DNA of 64,000 nucleotides from Vitellaria paradoxa (Eukaryota; Streptophyta; Magnoliopsida; Ericales; Sapotaceae). How positions within the stretch are numbered: position 1 is the first letter of the stretch; each line of letters begins with the position of its first letter. The DNA lies in the NCBI GenBank assembly GCA_019916065.1, contig CM034241.1, positions 9,461,223 to 9,525,222 on the forward strand, in the 5' to 3' direction. The position numbers were made by a program, and so were the translations under genes. The notes beneath the pieces are model-generated. The model saw only the letters and a list, made by a program, of their open reading frames with translations, was not told the origin of the DNA and did no database searches. This document shows, one piece after another, positions 26,617 to 34,706 of this stretch.

Positions 26617-29016
26617 GGTAATTGAGAATTTTTCCTTTACTTGAATTTGTCTTCCTCTTTGCCAATCACTTCTAAAACTTCTCAATAATCCCATTCCATA
26701 CTGATAAGGCTTTGTGAGAAGATCCCAATAGGAGGCCCGTATGTGAAGATGGAAGGGAGCCTTGCTTACAACCTATAATAAAGATCAACTATTCATACCT
26801 TACACCTCACCCACCAAAATCAATTCTGATTTTCCTAAATTAAATTGAAGAGCGAAAATAGACTCGAAACAAATCAAAACACACAACAAATGCTCGAATA
26901 GTAGAGGGTTAGCCCCATGGAAGACAATCGAGTCAACAACAAATAAAAGATGAGATAACTCTAATCTACTGGAATTGTGGCCACCGATTATGAAAACCTT
27001 ACTAACACATTCTTGCACTATCACGTATAATAACCTCCTACTAGTGTCCATGACTAGAATGGAAATAAGGGGCGAAAGAAGGTCTCCTTCCCTAAGACCC
27101 TTAGTTCCCATTGGAGGGCCATCAACAAGGACGAACAACTTAACATTGGAGATGCACCAAAATAATCCATTGCCTCAATTATTGCACGAAGCCCATCTAC
27201 TCCAAAATATACAATAACCACCTGCCAGTTAACATAGCCATAAGCCTTTTTGACATCAAGCTTACAGAAAACTCCCAGGCAACCACTTTTAATTCTCGCA
27301 TCTAAAACCTCATTACCCACGAGCACTGAGTCTAAAATTTAACGACCCTCTACAAATGCATTTTTGAGCTTCAGATACAATACTCTGGAAGACTTGCTTT
27401 AATCTCAAAGCCAACACTTTTCCTATTAACTTGTACAAGCTCCCTACTAAACCAATAGACCTAAAGTGTTGTTTTGATAAAAATCCTTTTCTCCCTGCCG
27501 TTTAGGCCTCACACGTTTCAGTTGATCCTTTTGAAATTCGTTGGTCATCCAATATTCTAATCTGAATCCATTTCTCCTCTATTACCACCAAAAACGTTCT
27601 AAGATTTCATCTTCAAATCCCTCACATCAAACCTTTAAAAATTTCCTAAACGTTTTCTCTCCTCTCAAAACCCATTCAAATGCTTTCATCCCATCAACTC
27701 CACAATCTCCTAATAACAGCAAAGGTTCGCCTTCACTACTCTAGACAGATATCATCCACTCAAAAAAATATATGTATATATAAGAAAAAAAAAATAAGAA
27801 AAGAAAGAAAAGGTCCTGCATATAACTCCGTTTTCTCATCCCTGAAGTGGGAAAGAATATTATATGCTACGAAGCACGAACAGTTCAAAATAGGTGTCGT
27901 ATTTTGATTTGACATGCATCGGCCAAACATACTCCTCGAACAATTCAAGATATGCGCCGAACGAGCCACATAGTGTGTCCTATTATTTTATCAGTTTTCC
28001 TTCTATTATGTAATTAAGAAAAACCAAGATTTGAATCGTCGAAACCTTTATAAAATCTTAAGTCATATATTTTGTTATGTTTCGTACACAAAAATAGTTT
28101 TATTATGCATATATTCATAAATTTAGCTAATAAAAATATATAAAATTTATATTTTTTTGTTGTATCCCCCCCGCGTCCATATCCTTATTTTTTTTTTTAA
28201 ATCGTCGTTTCCATCTCCGTACTAATATCGTATCTGTATCATATAGCCATATCCATATTTCTTAGATTATATGCATATAAAAGTTCATATCGTCTTTTTG
28301 ACACCAAAATCATAACATAAAAATACATTGTGTAAGAATCCATAATTATTAAAAGTTATTAGATGGTTTTTGATATTTCACGGTCAGTTGCACAATTATG
28401 TATCTGTAATATTGCCATAACGAACCCCATCATTTTGTGAAACTTTTTGTGAAGCATTGTCACCTAGATTCTTCAAGTACACACCATCAACAATATATAT
28501 CCACTTCAACAATAACTCAACTCTAGTCTTACTCCAAAATAAGTTAGGGTCAGCTACGTGAATCCTCTTCCTACATTCATTTCTATCATGAGTTATAATT
28601 TACGTGAAGTTATAATTTAATAATAACTAATGGTTTTAACTACCTGCTAACAATGCGTGTTTAATCCACATTACCCAATATTTGATACAATAATCATCTA
28701 GAGTGATTATCATGCGCATCACATGTATACTTGCATGAAATATATAGAATTAGAGAGTACACAAGAATACATTATAAAGAGGAAAAGGGCTCTACCTCTT
28801 ATGTCTAGGACATGTGGTAGCCATTATTACACTAAAAATTATTTGTTTTTCAAAAGCAAAAGCATATTCAAACAATTTGGACTAAAGTCGGGAGAAAATT
28901 ATTAAAAGGACGACACTACATGTTAGAGAAGATGAATATGAAGAAGAAGATGATGACGACAATTAATGAAATTAGGAAAAACAAGTAGAAGTGACCAATC
29001 CTCTTATTATATCACA

Positions 29017-29060
<44 letters not shown>

Positions 29061-31196
29061 TAAGCTAGGCAATATAACGGCCTAGCAATAATTTGATGGA
29101 CTTCTTTGCCTTACAAGTAGCTCTTAAAAGTCATACTCTCAAAGTAAGACAAAAATTCAGCCACTAGCTTGAACGGGTCCACAGATAGGCAGTATATGCA
29201 TGGAGCTCACTTGATTTGAGGCCCGTAACTCTTTAAGTATCATAGCTACATCAAGTTTTTGGAAGGTTGCAGATTTAACCAATGGAACAATATCATGATC
29301 AATACTGGAATATGTCAGATTTCAGTTACATAATCTCCATTATTACCCATATTTGTAATTTTTTGTACTTCATACTGGTAAGGTAAGCAATTCTCTAGTT
29401 ACAAAATCTCTAGATAATTTATAAATGGAGGAGAGAATATAAGCAGTAGACTGGTAGTTTACAATATATTAAACAGAAAGAAAAAGTAAACTACAAAATA
29501 TAGCAAGGAAATTTGTTTCCACAATTATTTCATTTATCTTTTATTTTTTTCTTTTTTTTCCCCCTTTTTACTCTTGTGATCAATTTCAAATTTCAGAAAG
29601 TAGGGAGTGAAAGCATGGACGGATCCACAACACAAGCTGTGGGGACAACCAACCCCACTGGGAAAAAAAATACTTATTATATATAACTATATTTTATACC
29701 ACCCTACATTATTTTGCTAATATGTTCCCATTACTTAAATAAATTTGTTATTTTAAAATTTTATAGTTACAATGAATAGAGGTGCACAGAACCAAATCCA
29801 AATTTTGGTTATTCATCTCTGTTAATTCGGTTTTGATTTTTTTTTTTTAAGGACCCAAATTAAATTAGGTCTGATTCCAGTTATTCTTCCCACATAACTA
29901 AATTAATCGAAAATTGGATTACATATATATATATATATATATAAATATAAAAAACAACAAATCTATACAAAAATTACATTGTTATTGCTTGTATCCAAGT
30001 CACTAAAAACCCTAAAACTTTCAGTTTCAAACCCCCCTCTCCTTTATCAAGGCTCAAGTCAAATATTGTCTCTTACTCGTCCCAACGCAGGTCGCTACCA
30101 TGTTCCCCTCTCCATCTCCTCTTTCACCTCGCCAGACATATTTCAAATCAAAACTTAGAAGCTCATACTTCATCGAACAACTTGGTTCTACACTTCTCTC
30201 TTGGTGTCTCACTCCCCAGATCTACATCTGCAGGGTAAGGTCTGTGTTTCTCTTTTCTTTTTTATGTGTTTGGCAAATGGGTGTTCCGATTTTCTTGCAT
30301 AGATTCCCCCGTCCCCCAGTTTTCTTCTGTTTGGCAGCGATGCTTTATCCTCCGTTTTAGGTTTTGGGGTTTTTTCTCTCTCTCAAAATTTGGTGTAATA
30401 CTGGGCAAGTGTAATTATTGTTTCAATTGCTTGTTTATTTTCTCTCCTACTTGTTATTTGTGGGTTGGAAGTTTGAGTGCAACATTCCTTGAAATGATCT
30501 AATGTAGCAGAAAAAGCAATTTCATAGCATTAGCATGCTCCAATTGATTTATTTCATACATATGAGATTTTCCTAATTGATTAGCTTTGGAAAGTTTGTT
30601 TATTTAAGAAGGGGGGGGGGACAGATTAACTGAACCGAAATATTTCTCTACCTATTGTTCAGATAATTCGATTATAATTTGCGGCCATTGAATCACAACC
30701 CTGGGGTCCGGCCCCAAGTGAAAGGCAAAACGCATGGTATTCAACATAAGCCAAGGTTCCCTTGCCAATATTTGAAACAAAATAATCAAAAACTGGAAAG
30801 AACATATGTATATAAACACATCCTTCATGCACGTATTGCAGAAAGACAACAGCTTTTTGATAGCACACCAGGTCTCTAGACATTCTTAGCTATGCAATCT
30901 AGATTCTATACTACGGAGTAAAAAGTATCTCATAACAAAACAAATCAAGCTATATCTTTAAGACACATCAACAGTAGAATTACAACTGCCAAAAAAAAAT
31001 GTGATCGTAGAAGACTGGGGAGAAAAATGAAGAGTCCGAAGGCCGAAAGCACAGAATTTACACCAAGATCTGAGAGAGAAATACCTGTATAATTCTGTAT
31101 AGCCTTCTGGAGTGCCGAATACTTCTTACCGGAACACTCTTTAAGCATCGATTCGAACGCCCGAGTAACGAAACCGCCCGCAGCACCTCCGGCCAT
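529..31196 (-). CDS. BIG5: BIG5/MIN7-type ARF-GEF (Sec7 domain), 25 exons, 3' end outside the window
   Basis: This is a large guanine-nucleotide exchange factor that loads GTP on ARF GTPases at the trans-Golgi network/early endosome. Arabidopsis BIG5 (MIN7, BEN1) acts in endosomal recycling, PIN protein traffic and immunity, and is destabilised by the bacterial effector HopM1 (family knowledge). I joined 25 GT-AG exons that stay in one frame over 4041 nt (1347 residues). The start beginning [20 protein letters not shown] matches BIG5 and not BIG1-4. Visible parts are a DCB region, a HUS box NYDCDL (residues 496-501), a Sec7 domain (about 606-797) with [12 protein letters not shown] and NTDAHNP motifs, and HDS repeats with [11 protein letters not shown] and [14 protein letters not shown] blocks. 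The last exon seen ends FNTFYK, and about 400 C-terminal residues should lie left of position 1. Introns 1, 5 and 24 exceed 5 kb and hold transposons. No frameshift or stop was found, so the gene looks functional. Confidence 0.95.
1268..1697. mobile_element. Foldback/MITE-like element (decayed)
   Basis: The left end (TTTGAGTATGACTGAATGG) and the reverse complement of the right end (TTTGCGGTATGAAATGG) resemble each other imperfectly. GAATGG-type and CATTCC-type words face each other across the segment. The block beginning gactgaatggacttgaatg reappears in altered form near 36249, so this is a repeat family. Ends and target duplication are not clear. Confidence 0.35.
1706..1847. mobile_element. 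GC-rich hAT-type MITE with 8-bp target duplication
   Basis: The 142-bp element has ends CAGGGCCGGCCCTTGG and, reverse-complemented, CAGGCCCGGCCTAGG. It is flanked on both sides by accttaat (1698-1705 and 1848-1855). An 8-bp duplication and CAGGG-type ends are typical of hAT elements. The inside is unusually GC-rich for this locus and made of repeated gcccttgg/ttgcccaa words, with no coding capacity. Confidence 0.8.
3701..3859 (-). mobile_element. tRNA-derived SINE with 18-bp target duplication
   Basis: On the minus strand the element starts GAGAGAGTCTTGGCACAGTG (A-box-like), continues with GGGTTCAATACTC (B-box-like) and ends GGGCCACCC plus a short T run. This layout is that of widespread plant SINEs whose heads read like GGGAGCCTTGGCGCAAC. 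The flanks cacattataaatatacta are identical at 3683-3700 and 3860-3877. It is 159 bp, nearly full length, in antisense/sense agreement with BIG5 transcription. Confidence 0.85.
3961..4421. mobile_element. Foldback MITE-like element
   Basis: The ends GCTTGTTTGGATGGG and, reversed, GCTCCGTTTGGGAG are related. The purine-rich left half (ggaaagaaaagaa words) is mirrored by a pyrimidine-rich right half (ttctctcc words), so the segment can fold on itself. No clear target duplication was seen. Confidence 0.45.
4455..4550 (-). mobile_element. SINE fragment ending TTTACCTATC-poly(A)
   Basis: Read on the minus strand, the segment has a B-box-like ATCGGTTCTTGTC, a CTTCCCCAAGCAAGTG stretch and the end TTTACCTATC followed by an A run. 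The same end occurs at 19196-19269. The 5' limit is uncertain. Confidence 0.5.
5218..5247 (-). mobile_element. Tail-only retroposon with 17-bp target duplication
   Basis: Only about 21 T plus gaaaaatga is inserted, between two perfect copies of ggatttccatcttagtt (5201-5217 and 5248-5264). On the minus strand this is a few bases followed by a poly(A) tail, the expected product of target-primed reverse transcription stopping almost at once. Confidence 0.7.
5400..5445. repeat. Long poly(A) run
   Basis: About 45 consecutive A on the plus strand. It may be the tail of a retroposon, but I see no convincing target duplication. Confidence 0.9.
6725..7104. repeat. Two-copy tandem duplication, period about 182 bp
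   Basis: The block containing agattaattacaagttgcc occurs at 6785 and again at 6967, with flanking text such as caacaaacaatatgtcca and accagaaaacctatttagct repeated in the same order. The copies differ at scattered sites, so the duplication is not new. Confidence 0.85.
7640..7925. repeat. Diverged direct repeat with aaaagcttaagttgttagg core
   Basis: Two blocks about 192 bp apart share aaaagcttaagttgttagg and actttactatttata. The same words are common in dispersed plant repeats, so this may be part of a decayed element. The ends are not defined. Confidence 0.5.
10132..10470. repeat. Two-copy tandem duplication, period about 169 bp
   Basis: cttcatcgaaacgagtag at 10132 recurs as cttcatcaaaccgagtag at 10301. 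gcaaagttccaagtga and taccagttaat follow in the same order in both copies. The copies are clearly diverged. Confidence 0.8.
10742..11470 (-). pseudogene. L1 retrotransposon fragment (zinc-binding C-terminal part)
   Basis: In broken frames the minus strand reads [12 protein letters not shown], then [29 protein letters not shown] and later [13 protein letters not shown]. This is the order found in the RT-associated zinc-binding domain (zf-RVT) at the C terminus of plant L1 ORF2. It has several stops and frameshifts and lacks the RT core, so it is a dead 5'-truncated copy. Confidence 0.75.
13943..16143. other. BIG5 intron 11
   Basis: A 2.2-kb intron. It contains a 67-bp tandem duplication around acttccaaatatcat (about 14062-14195), a CT/C/A simple tract (14822-14866) and a repeated block tattttctttggaatgaac near 15786 and 15870. 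No transposon or gene was recognised. Confidence 0.7.
14822..14866. repeat. (CT)n then C-run then A-run
   Basis: A CT microsatellite passes directly into about 11 C and then about 9 A. Similar C-run/A-run junctions occur at 264-286 and 1202-1220, also in BIG5 introns. Confidence 0.9.
17801..17859. repeat. (CT)n(AT)n microsatellite
   Basis: About 19 CT units followed by about 11 AT units, directly at the 3' limit of the L1 in intron 5. It may have grown from the end of that element. Confidence 0.9.
19196..19269 (-). mobile_element. 5'-truncated SINE inside the L1, 12-bp target duplication
   Basis: Between two copies of gcttttgaacaa (19184-19195 and 19270-19281) sits a 74-bp insert. On the minus strand it reads a B-box-like CCCGGGTTCGAACCCGGG, then a C run, ACTTACCTATC and about 20 A. 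The B-box and the tail identify a tRNA-derived SINE that lost its 5' half. It disrupts the L1 reading frame, so it is younger than the L1. Confidence 0.8.
19739..21611 (-). mobile_element. Non-autonomous Helitron candidate nested in L1
   Basis: On the minus strand the segment starts TCTATACTATAATACTAAAA after an A and ends GCATCGCACTAG before a T, the A|TC...CTAG|T arrangement of plant Helitrons. Removing it places L1 sequence LRQG-x-x-LSPY directly against [11 protein letters not shown], restoring the expected RT motif order apart from a one-base frame slip. The 1873-bp insert is AT-rich, with no Rep/helicase coding sequence. The 3' hairpin is weak (TGC-ATC-GCA), so the copy is old. Confidence 0.7.
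20006..20152 (+). mobile_element. MITE, copy 1, inside the Helitron
   Basis: A segment of about 147 bp that starts GGCTCCATTTTGGGTGAT and ends CTCCAAATACACC. A diverged copy in opposite orientation lies at 32042-32182; shared words include acttttTATCT and atctcACTTTTTGTCACT. Ends reversed against each other are related (GGCTCCRTTT against GGGTGTATTT). The family is not identified. Confidence 0.6.
24521..25350. repeat. Direct duplication; one copy filled by a Helitron, one empty
   Basis: Copy A begins gctacatagctgattaa near 24522 and contains tctaaaatacaaggaatatcat. It is interrupted at 24590 and resumes at 25016 with gatgtaaattggggg and tcaattcaaagatgca. Copy B (about 25237-25345) has gctgcatagctcattaa, tctaaaatacaagtaatacca, then aatgtaaattaggggg and tcaattcaatgatgca with no insert. 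Copy B thus shows what the site looked like before insertion. Confidence 0.7.
24591..25015 (-). mobile_element. Small non-autonomous Helitron candidate
   Basis: On the minus strand it starts TCTATACTATTATATAAAG after an A and ends GTACCCCACGTCTAG before a T. The 425-bp length matches the gap seen when the interrupted repeat is compared with its unfilled copy at 25237-25345. The start resembles that of the 1.9-kb Helitron in intron 5. There is no coding capacity. Confidence 0.7.
25780..25887 (-). mobile_element. SINE copy, second subfamily
   Basis: On the minus strand this 108-bp segment shows ACTTGGGTTCAAACCTCC (B-box-like), GTGCACACCCGAGGGG, and the end GGGTTCCTATCATCATAAAAAA. Short near-identical flanks (attcttac at 25772-25779, actcttac at 25888-25895) fit a target duplication. 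The A-box part is missing. Confidence 0.6.
26580..26623 (-). mobile_element. Tail-only retroposon with 15-bp target duplication
   Basis: An insert of about 44 bp, consisting of a run of about 35 T plus gggtaatt, lies between two perfect copies of gagaatttttccttt (26565-26579 and 26624-26638). On the minus strand it is AATTACCC followed by poly(A). Confidence 0.75.
26690..27480 (-). pseudogene. L1 reverse transcriptase fragment
   Basis: The minus strand reads [20 protein letters not shown], then [55 protein letters not shown] and [13 protein letters not shown]. This is the order of RT fingers and palm motifs in plant L1 ORF2. The YADD-type motif is damaged ([11 protein letters not shown]). 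It is truncated at both ends and has stops. Confidence 0.78.
28508..28580 (-). mobile_element. RTE-type LINE 3' end relic
   Basis: The sequence tcttactccaaaataagtt followed by agggtcagctacgtgaatcc parallels the RTE end at 40050-40100 (tcttatcccactaggtgggg then tcggctacatggatc). Only the last 70 or so bases of the element remain. Confidence 0.55.
29021..29056. repeat. (CA)n microsatellite
   Basis: About 18 uninterrupted AC units in BIG5 intron 1, followed by a short TA stretch. Confidence 0.95.
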
Positions 31197-31633
31197 TTTA
31201 TTTATTTTTTTTTCTTTTTTTTTTTTTTTTTTTTTTTGGGAAGGAATCGAATGAAGAAGTCCCTCTTTTATGAGAATTCAATTCAAGTTCAGAGAGCAAA
31301 TGGACAAACCCCACCCGGAGTCCTCACCTGAAATCAACAAACAGAAGAGACTGAAATGAGAGAATTCGATTCGTTCAATAACACGCTCGTACATGGCAAT
31401 GTAATGGCTAGATCAGAGGAGATCACGCAGAAGAATTTACGAGTGCAACGTGGATCGCTGTCGGGCCATTCCATTGAATGCTTGAGCATCAGACATTTTT
31501 TTCAATCAATGATGGAGAATTTACCTTTGTTCAGTAGAGGAAGGAAGAAATTAAGCACTGGTTGTGTGGTGCGTTTGACGCTGAGAACCAGAGATCTGGA
31601 GAAGGGAGGAGACCAGACCGATTTCCTGCTAGT
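31197..31633 (-). other. BIG5: BIG5 5' UTR with a predicted leader intron
   Basis: Upstream of the ATG on the minus strand, a good donor (AACAAAG then GTAAAT, exon end 31525) and a good acceptor (TTGATTTCAG, next exon starts 31327) define a 197-bp leader intron, 31328-31524. The UTR exons would be about 31633-31525 and 31327-31197. No ATG occurs in either UTR exon when read in sense, so there is no uORF. A run of about 23 A followed by a second A-rich stretch ends only a few bases before the start codon. The exact start of transcription is inferred. Confidence 0.55.
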
Positions 31634-31656
31634 GCATTTCGCAAGCGAGGGTCTGT

Positions 31657-31666
31657 GTATATATAG
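31657..31666 (-). promoter_or_regulatory. TATA box of BIG5
   Basis: The minus strand reads CTATATATAC here, a classical plant TATA element. A start about 30 bases downstream (near 31630) would give a leader of about 240 nt after splicing. No other good TATA lies between this point and the ATG. Confidence 0.6.
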
Positions 31667-32041
31667 AAATGCAAATTACACTATGGTCCCCTAATTTCTC
31701 TTTTTTATGGAAAGCTAAAATAATGCCCCTCGCATATGAAAAATATACTAATCTCCCCTGTTTAAAAACAAAATGACAACAAATGCCCTTGAGGCTTAAT
31801 TGGCTAATTGCCTTTGGCATCTACGTCGATTTCTTTTGCTGGTAAGTACCAGGCACCAGGCATGCGGTCCTCTTTTACAGCTAAAGTTTTCAAGTTAGGG
31901 ATCAAGTTTAAAGCCTTTTACTACTGAAGTTTTCAAGTTAGGGATCAAGTTTTTAAATCCTATTGGAGTTTTATTGACTTTAATAACTTTGATAAAAGAT
32001 GATTAAAGCAATTTCATTCTTTGAAAATTTGAAGTATATTT

Positions 32042-32182
32042 TGTTTGAGGGCATTTAAAGTGACAAAAAGTGATAAAATTTGATAAAAGTTATATATTCA
32101 TAATTCGTACAGTAAGATAAAAAGTGAATAATTTTTAAAAATTTTTAATATTTTAAGCACTTTTCAGAACTTCAAACGGAGC
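32042..32182 (-). mobile_element. MITE, copy 2
   Basis: Read on the minus strand it begins GCTCCGTTTGAAGTTCTGAAAA and ends CACTTTAAATGCCCTCAAAC. The order of shared blocks (tattcACTTTTTATCT, tatcACTTTTTGTCACT) is the same as in the copy at 20006-20152. It lies 0.4-0.5 kb upstream of the BIG5 TATA box. Confidence 0.6.
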
Positions 32183-33771
32183 ATTGATAATATTTTATGA
32201 TCGGTATGACACTTTATTATAATAACTAGTTAGTTTTAAGCTTATTTGAATTAGATATTTACATTTGTACTTGAGTTAAAATGAGATCTTTTACGTTATG
32301 TAGCGCAAAAATGAAGAAATGAAGAGGCAACTTTATCATCTTTGTTCATAATATATAACTGTCAATTGAATTTATTTATTAGGGTACACAAGAGAGTGAA
32401 ACTTAGCACGATGTTATTCTCGATATAAAAAATCATATCAAAATTCAAGAAACTGATAGCTCAAAAAAACTTGTGTTCAATTCCATAAGAAGATAGTATA
32501 CCCTTTATAAATTGGGAATGAGAGTTTGAGTTTCAAAAAATCTTACTTCTTGTGGTTTGAAACACCTTACAAATAGTAGAAAAGAAACGAGGATCAAAAG
32601 TTCTTTTTTTTTTTTTTTGGTAAAATCTTTTTTTTAAGGGAATTTATTCAATTTGTCTTGCTTCGGTTAAGCCAAAAAACTCCAAGTTTAGGAAAGTATA
32701 TCTCATATCAATTTTAGTTAAAAAAAATACAATAATAATTAATTCGTATTTACTCACTTGATCATCACAATATTTTTTCATAAAAAAATAAATAATAATA
32801 ATTATGTTCCTACAAAGTTAAAACAATCCAAAAACTACGAGTTTGTAACAACAAAAAAGTAGTAGTTTTTTTCTTCCCCCTCTTCTAGTTAGGCCATTCG
32901 ACTTGTCCAATTCTTTTACTATGATAATTAGCATTACTACTACCAAAGATTAACAGTGAATTGGTTTTCGACTAACATTCCTGTATGAATGAATCAAACA
33001 ATACCACAAGTTAAAAGAATGCATTGACAAAACCCTCAAGAAATAACCCATAATATAATCCCTTCCTTTTACTTTCCATCTCTTGTTTCAAACATAGGAA
33101 TGTTCAGTAACATATTTTGATACTAATATGAGACTCAAGCTTAAACTTTTGCTAAAGCTCACAACTAGTTTTGACTAATTAAAATATAATAACTTGATTA
33201 AACTATAATGAAATTATTTTATCAAAAATAAAATATTACAACATATACTACTTTATCGAGTTGAACTCTTCTAAGAGCTTAAATTCATATTTTAAAAGAA
33301 CCATAAATCGAGCTCAAATTTTAGCTCATTACGACCATGAATCAAGCTCGAAGCGAGCTTGTTTTTTAAGCTAAACTTCAGTAGCTCGATTGGCCACTCT
33401 TCTAATAGATCCGCAAGTTTTGGAATCCCACCTCATAGCTCAAAAATCAGATTCTATAACCAGATTTTGTGTGTAAATCCACATCCACTAATGCCTTCAA
33501 CAATTGAACTAAATGGCCTTGCTATAATGCTATGGTATTTGGATCTCAACAAACAATCCATAACAAGCAAAAAGCACAAAGATACGAAACCATAGCGACA
33601 CCGATCCCAGTGCCCTACAAGGTTAGATGGACAACTAATTTTACAATATTCATCAGATGTCATGGGTTACCACATCCCCCATGAGTCGATGAATTGCAAT
33701 AATGTTACATTATTTCAAAAGTTGGATCACAATCACCATTTTTCCGAGGAAGCAAATAAGTCTGAAATAGT

Positions 33772-34675
33772 TTAGTATTGGCGTGGATCCAATTGCAGAG
33801 TTTCCTCCATCTTCTTTTGCATCTTGTACTGCAATGTAGCGGGAGCGCAATCCAGTGGCGTTTCCCCTGAGCAAGACACAATCAGTCATATACGATCAAA
33901 TGGACTTCTAACCTGCCCGCAACTCTTGCATACTTCAACCTAAAACCCTGGATGACGAGTCTATAATAAAATTGAAAAACACTATTTGTTTGCTTTTGAA
34001 TAAATATGAATTACAAATGGATGAGTTTGAGGTAAAATTTTATAAATATCTGAAAAGAGCATGACTTAGTATTTGTAATTTAATTAGGATTGTTGTCAAA
34101 CTAAAATCCTTGGCATGAAGGATTTCAAATAATTATTTTTACATTATTATTTCAAATTTTTTGTGTTTCAACTCCCAAATTCAAGTTGAAATGCATAAAA
34201 GAATATCCAAATTATATTTGAGCTATTCCTGTTCAATAATTAGTGTCAAAAATACAAACGCAACCCAAATTATTGAAAAACTAATGCTGTGGGAGGGAGG
34301 GAGGGAAGGAGGGAGGGAGGGAGGGGACAGATATGTTTCTGATCAGGAAAAGGGAAGTTTAATAGTATTATACTGCTCTATGAAAGATTGTCTGAGATAT
34401 CCCTATCAAATTTATCCACAATAAATCAACCTGGATATTGGACCATTTAGCTATCGCAACAACAATTACCTTGCGAATTCTTATGATCCAGTCTAGCTCC
34501 ATATTCCATCAGAGCAAAAGCTATATCAGTTTGATTAAAAAGTGCTGCCTACAGATCCAATCAACTGAGTCAGAAAATCATGCCTCCTCAGAAAACAGAT
34601 ACTAAAAAACTTTTGAAATTAATAATGGATACATGAGAGTTTTGAAATCAATAATGGATGCATGAGAGAGAGAGA

Positions 34676-34706
<31 letters not shown>

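Larger units (their letters stand above)
23548..31084. other. BIG5 intron 1, 7.5 kb
   Basis: This intron holds a small Helitron candidate (24591-25015), a local duplication, a SINE (25780-25887), a tail-only retroposon (26580-26623), an L1 piece (26690-27480), an RTE tail (28508-28580) and a CA repeat (29021-29056). I see nothing definable in 23650-24500. The stretch 29770-30660 has a promoter-like or leader-like look (aaaccctaaaac, pyrimidine-rich sequence, CTGCAG|GTAAGG-like donor) but no coding frame I can support. Confidence 0.75.
22311..31196 (-). other. BIG5: BIG5 exons 1-5 (DCB region, start codon)
   Basis: Coding exons, high to low coordinate: 31196-31085, 23547-23472, 23056-22804, 22581-22460 and 22369-22311. 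All have GT donors and AG acceptors and join in phase. Exon 2 and the first part of exon 3 encode a polar, poorly conserved linker rich in Ser, Glu and Thr (residues about 38-95). Conserved BIG sequence begins at [13 protein letters not shown] and continues through [20 protein letters not shown] to [13 protein letters not shown]. This N-terminal DCB region mediates dimerisation and contacts with the HUS domain in large ARF-GEFs (family knowledge). Intron 1 (23548-31084) is 7.5 kb. Confidence 0.92.
31634..33771. other. Intergenic region between the FYVE gene and BIG5
   Basis: It contains the BIG5 promoter, a MITE (32042-32182), two short direct repeats of aagttttcaagttagggatcaagttt (about 31884 and 31927), AT-rich sequence, a relic rich in agctcgaagcgagctt-type words (about 33120-33400), and presumably the 3' UTR of the FYVE gene next to 33771. 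No further coding sequence was found. Confidence 0.7.
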
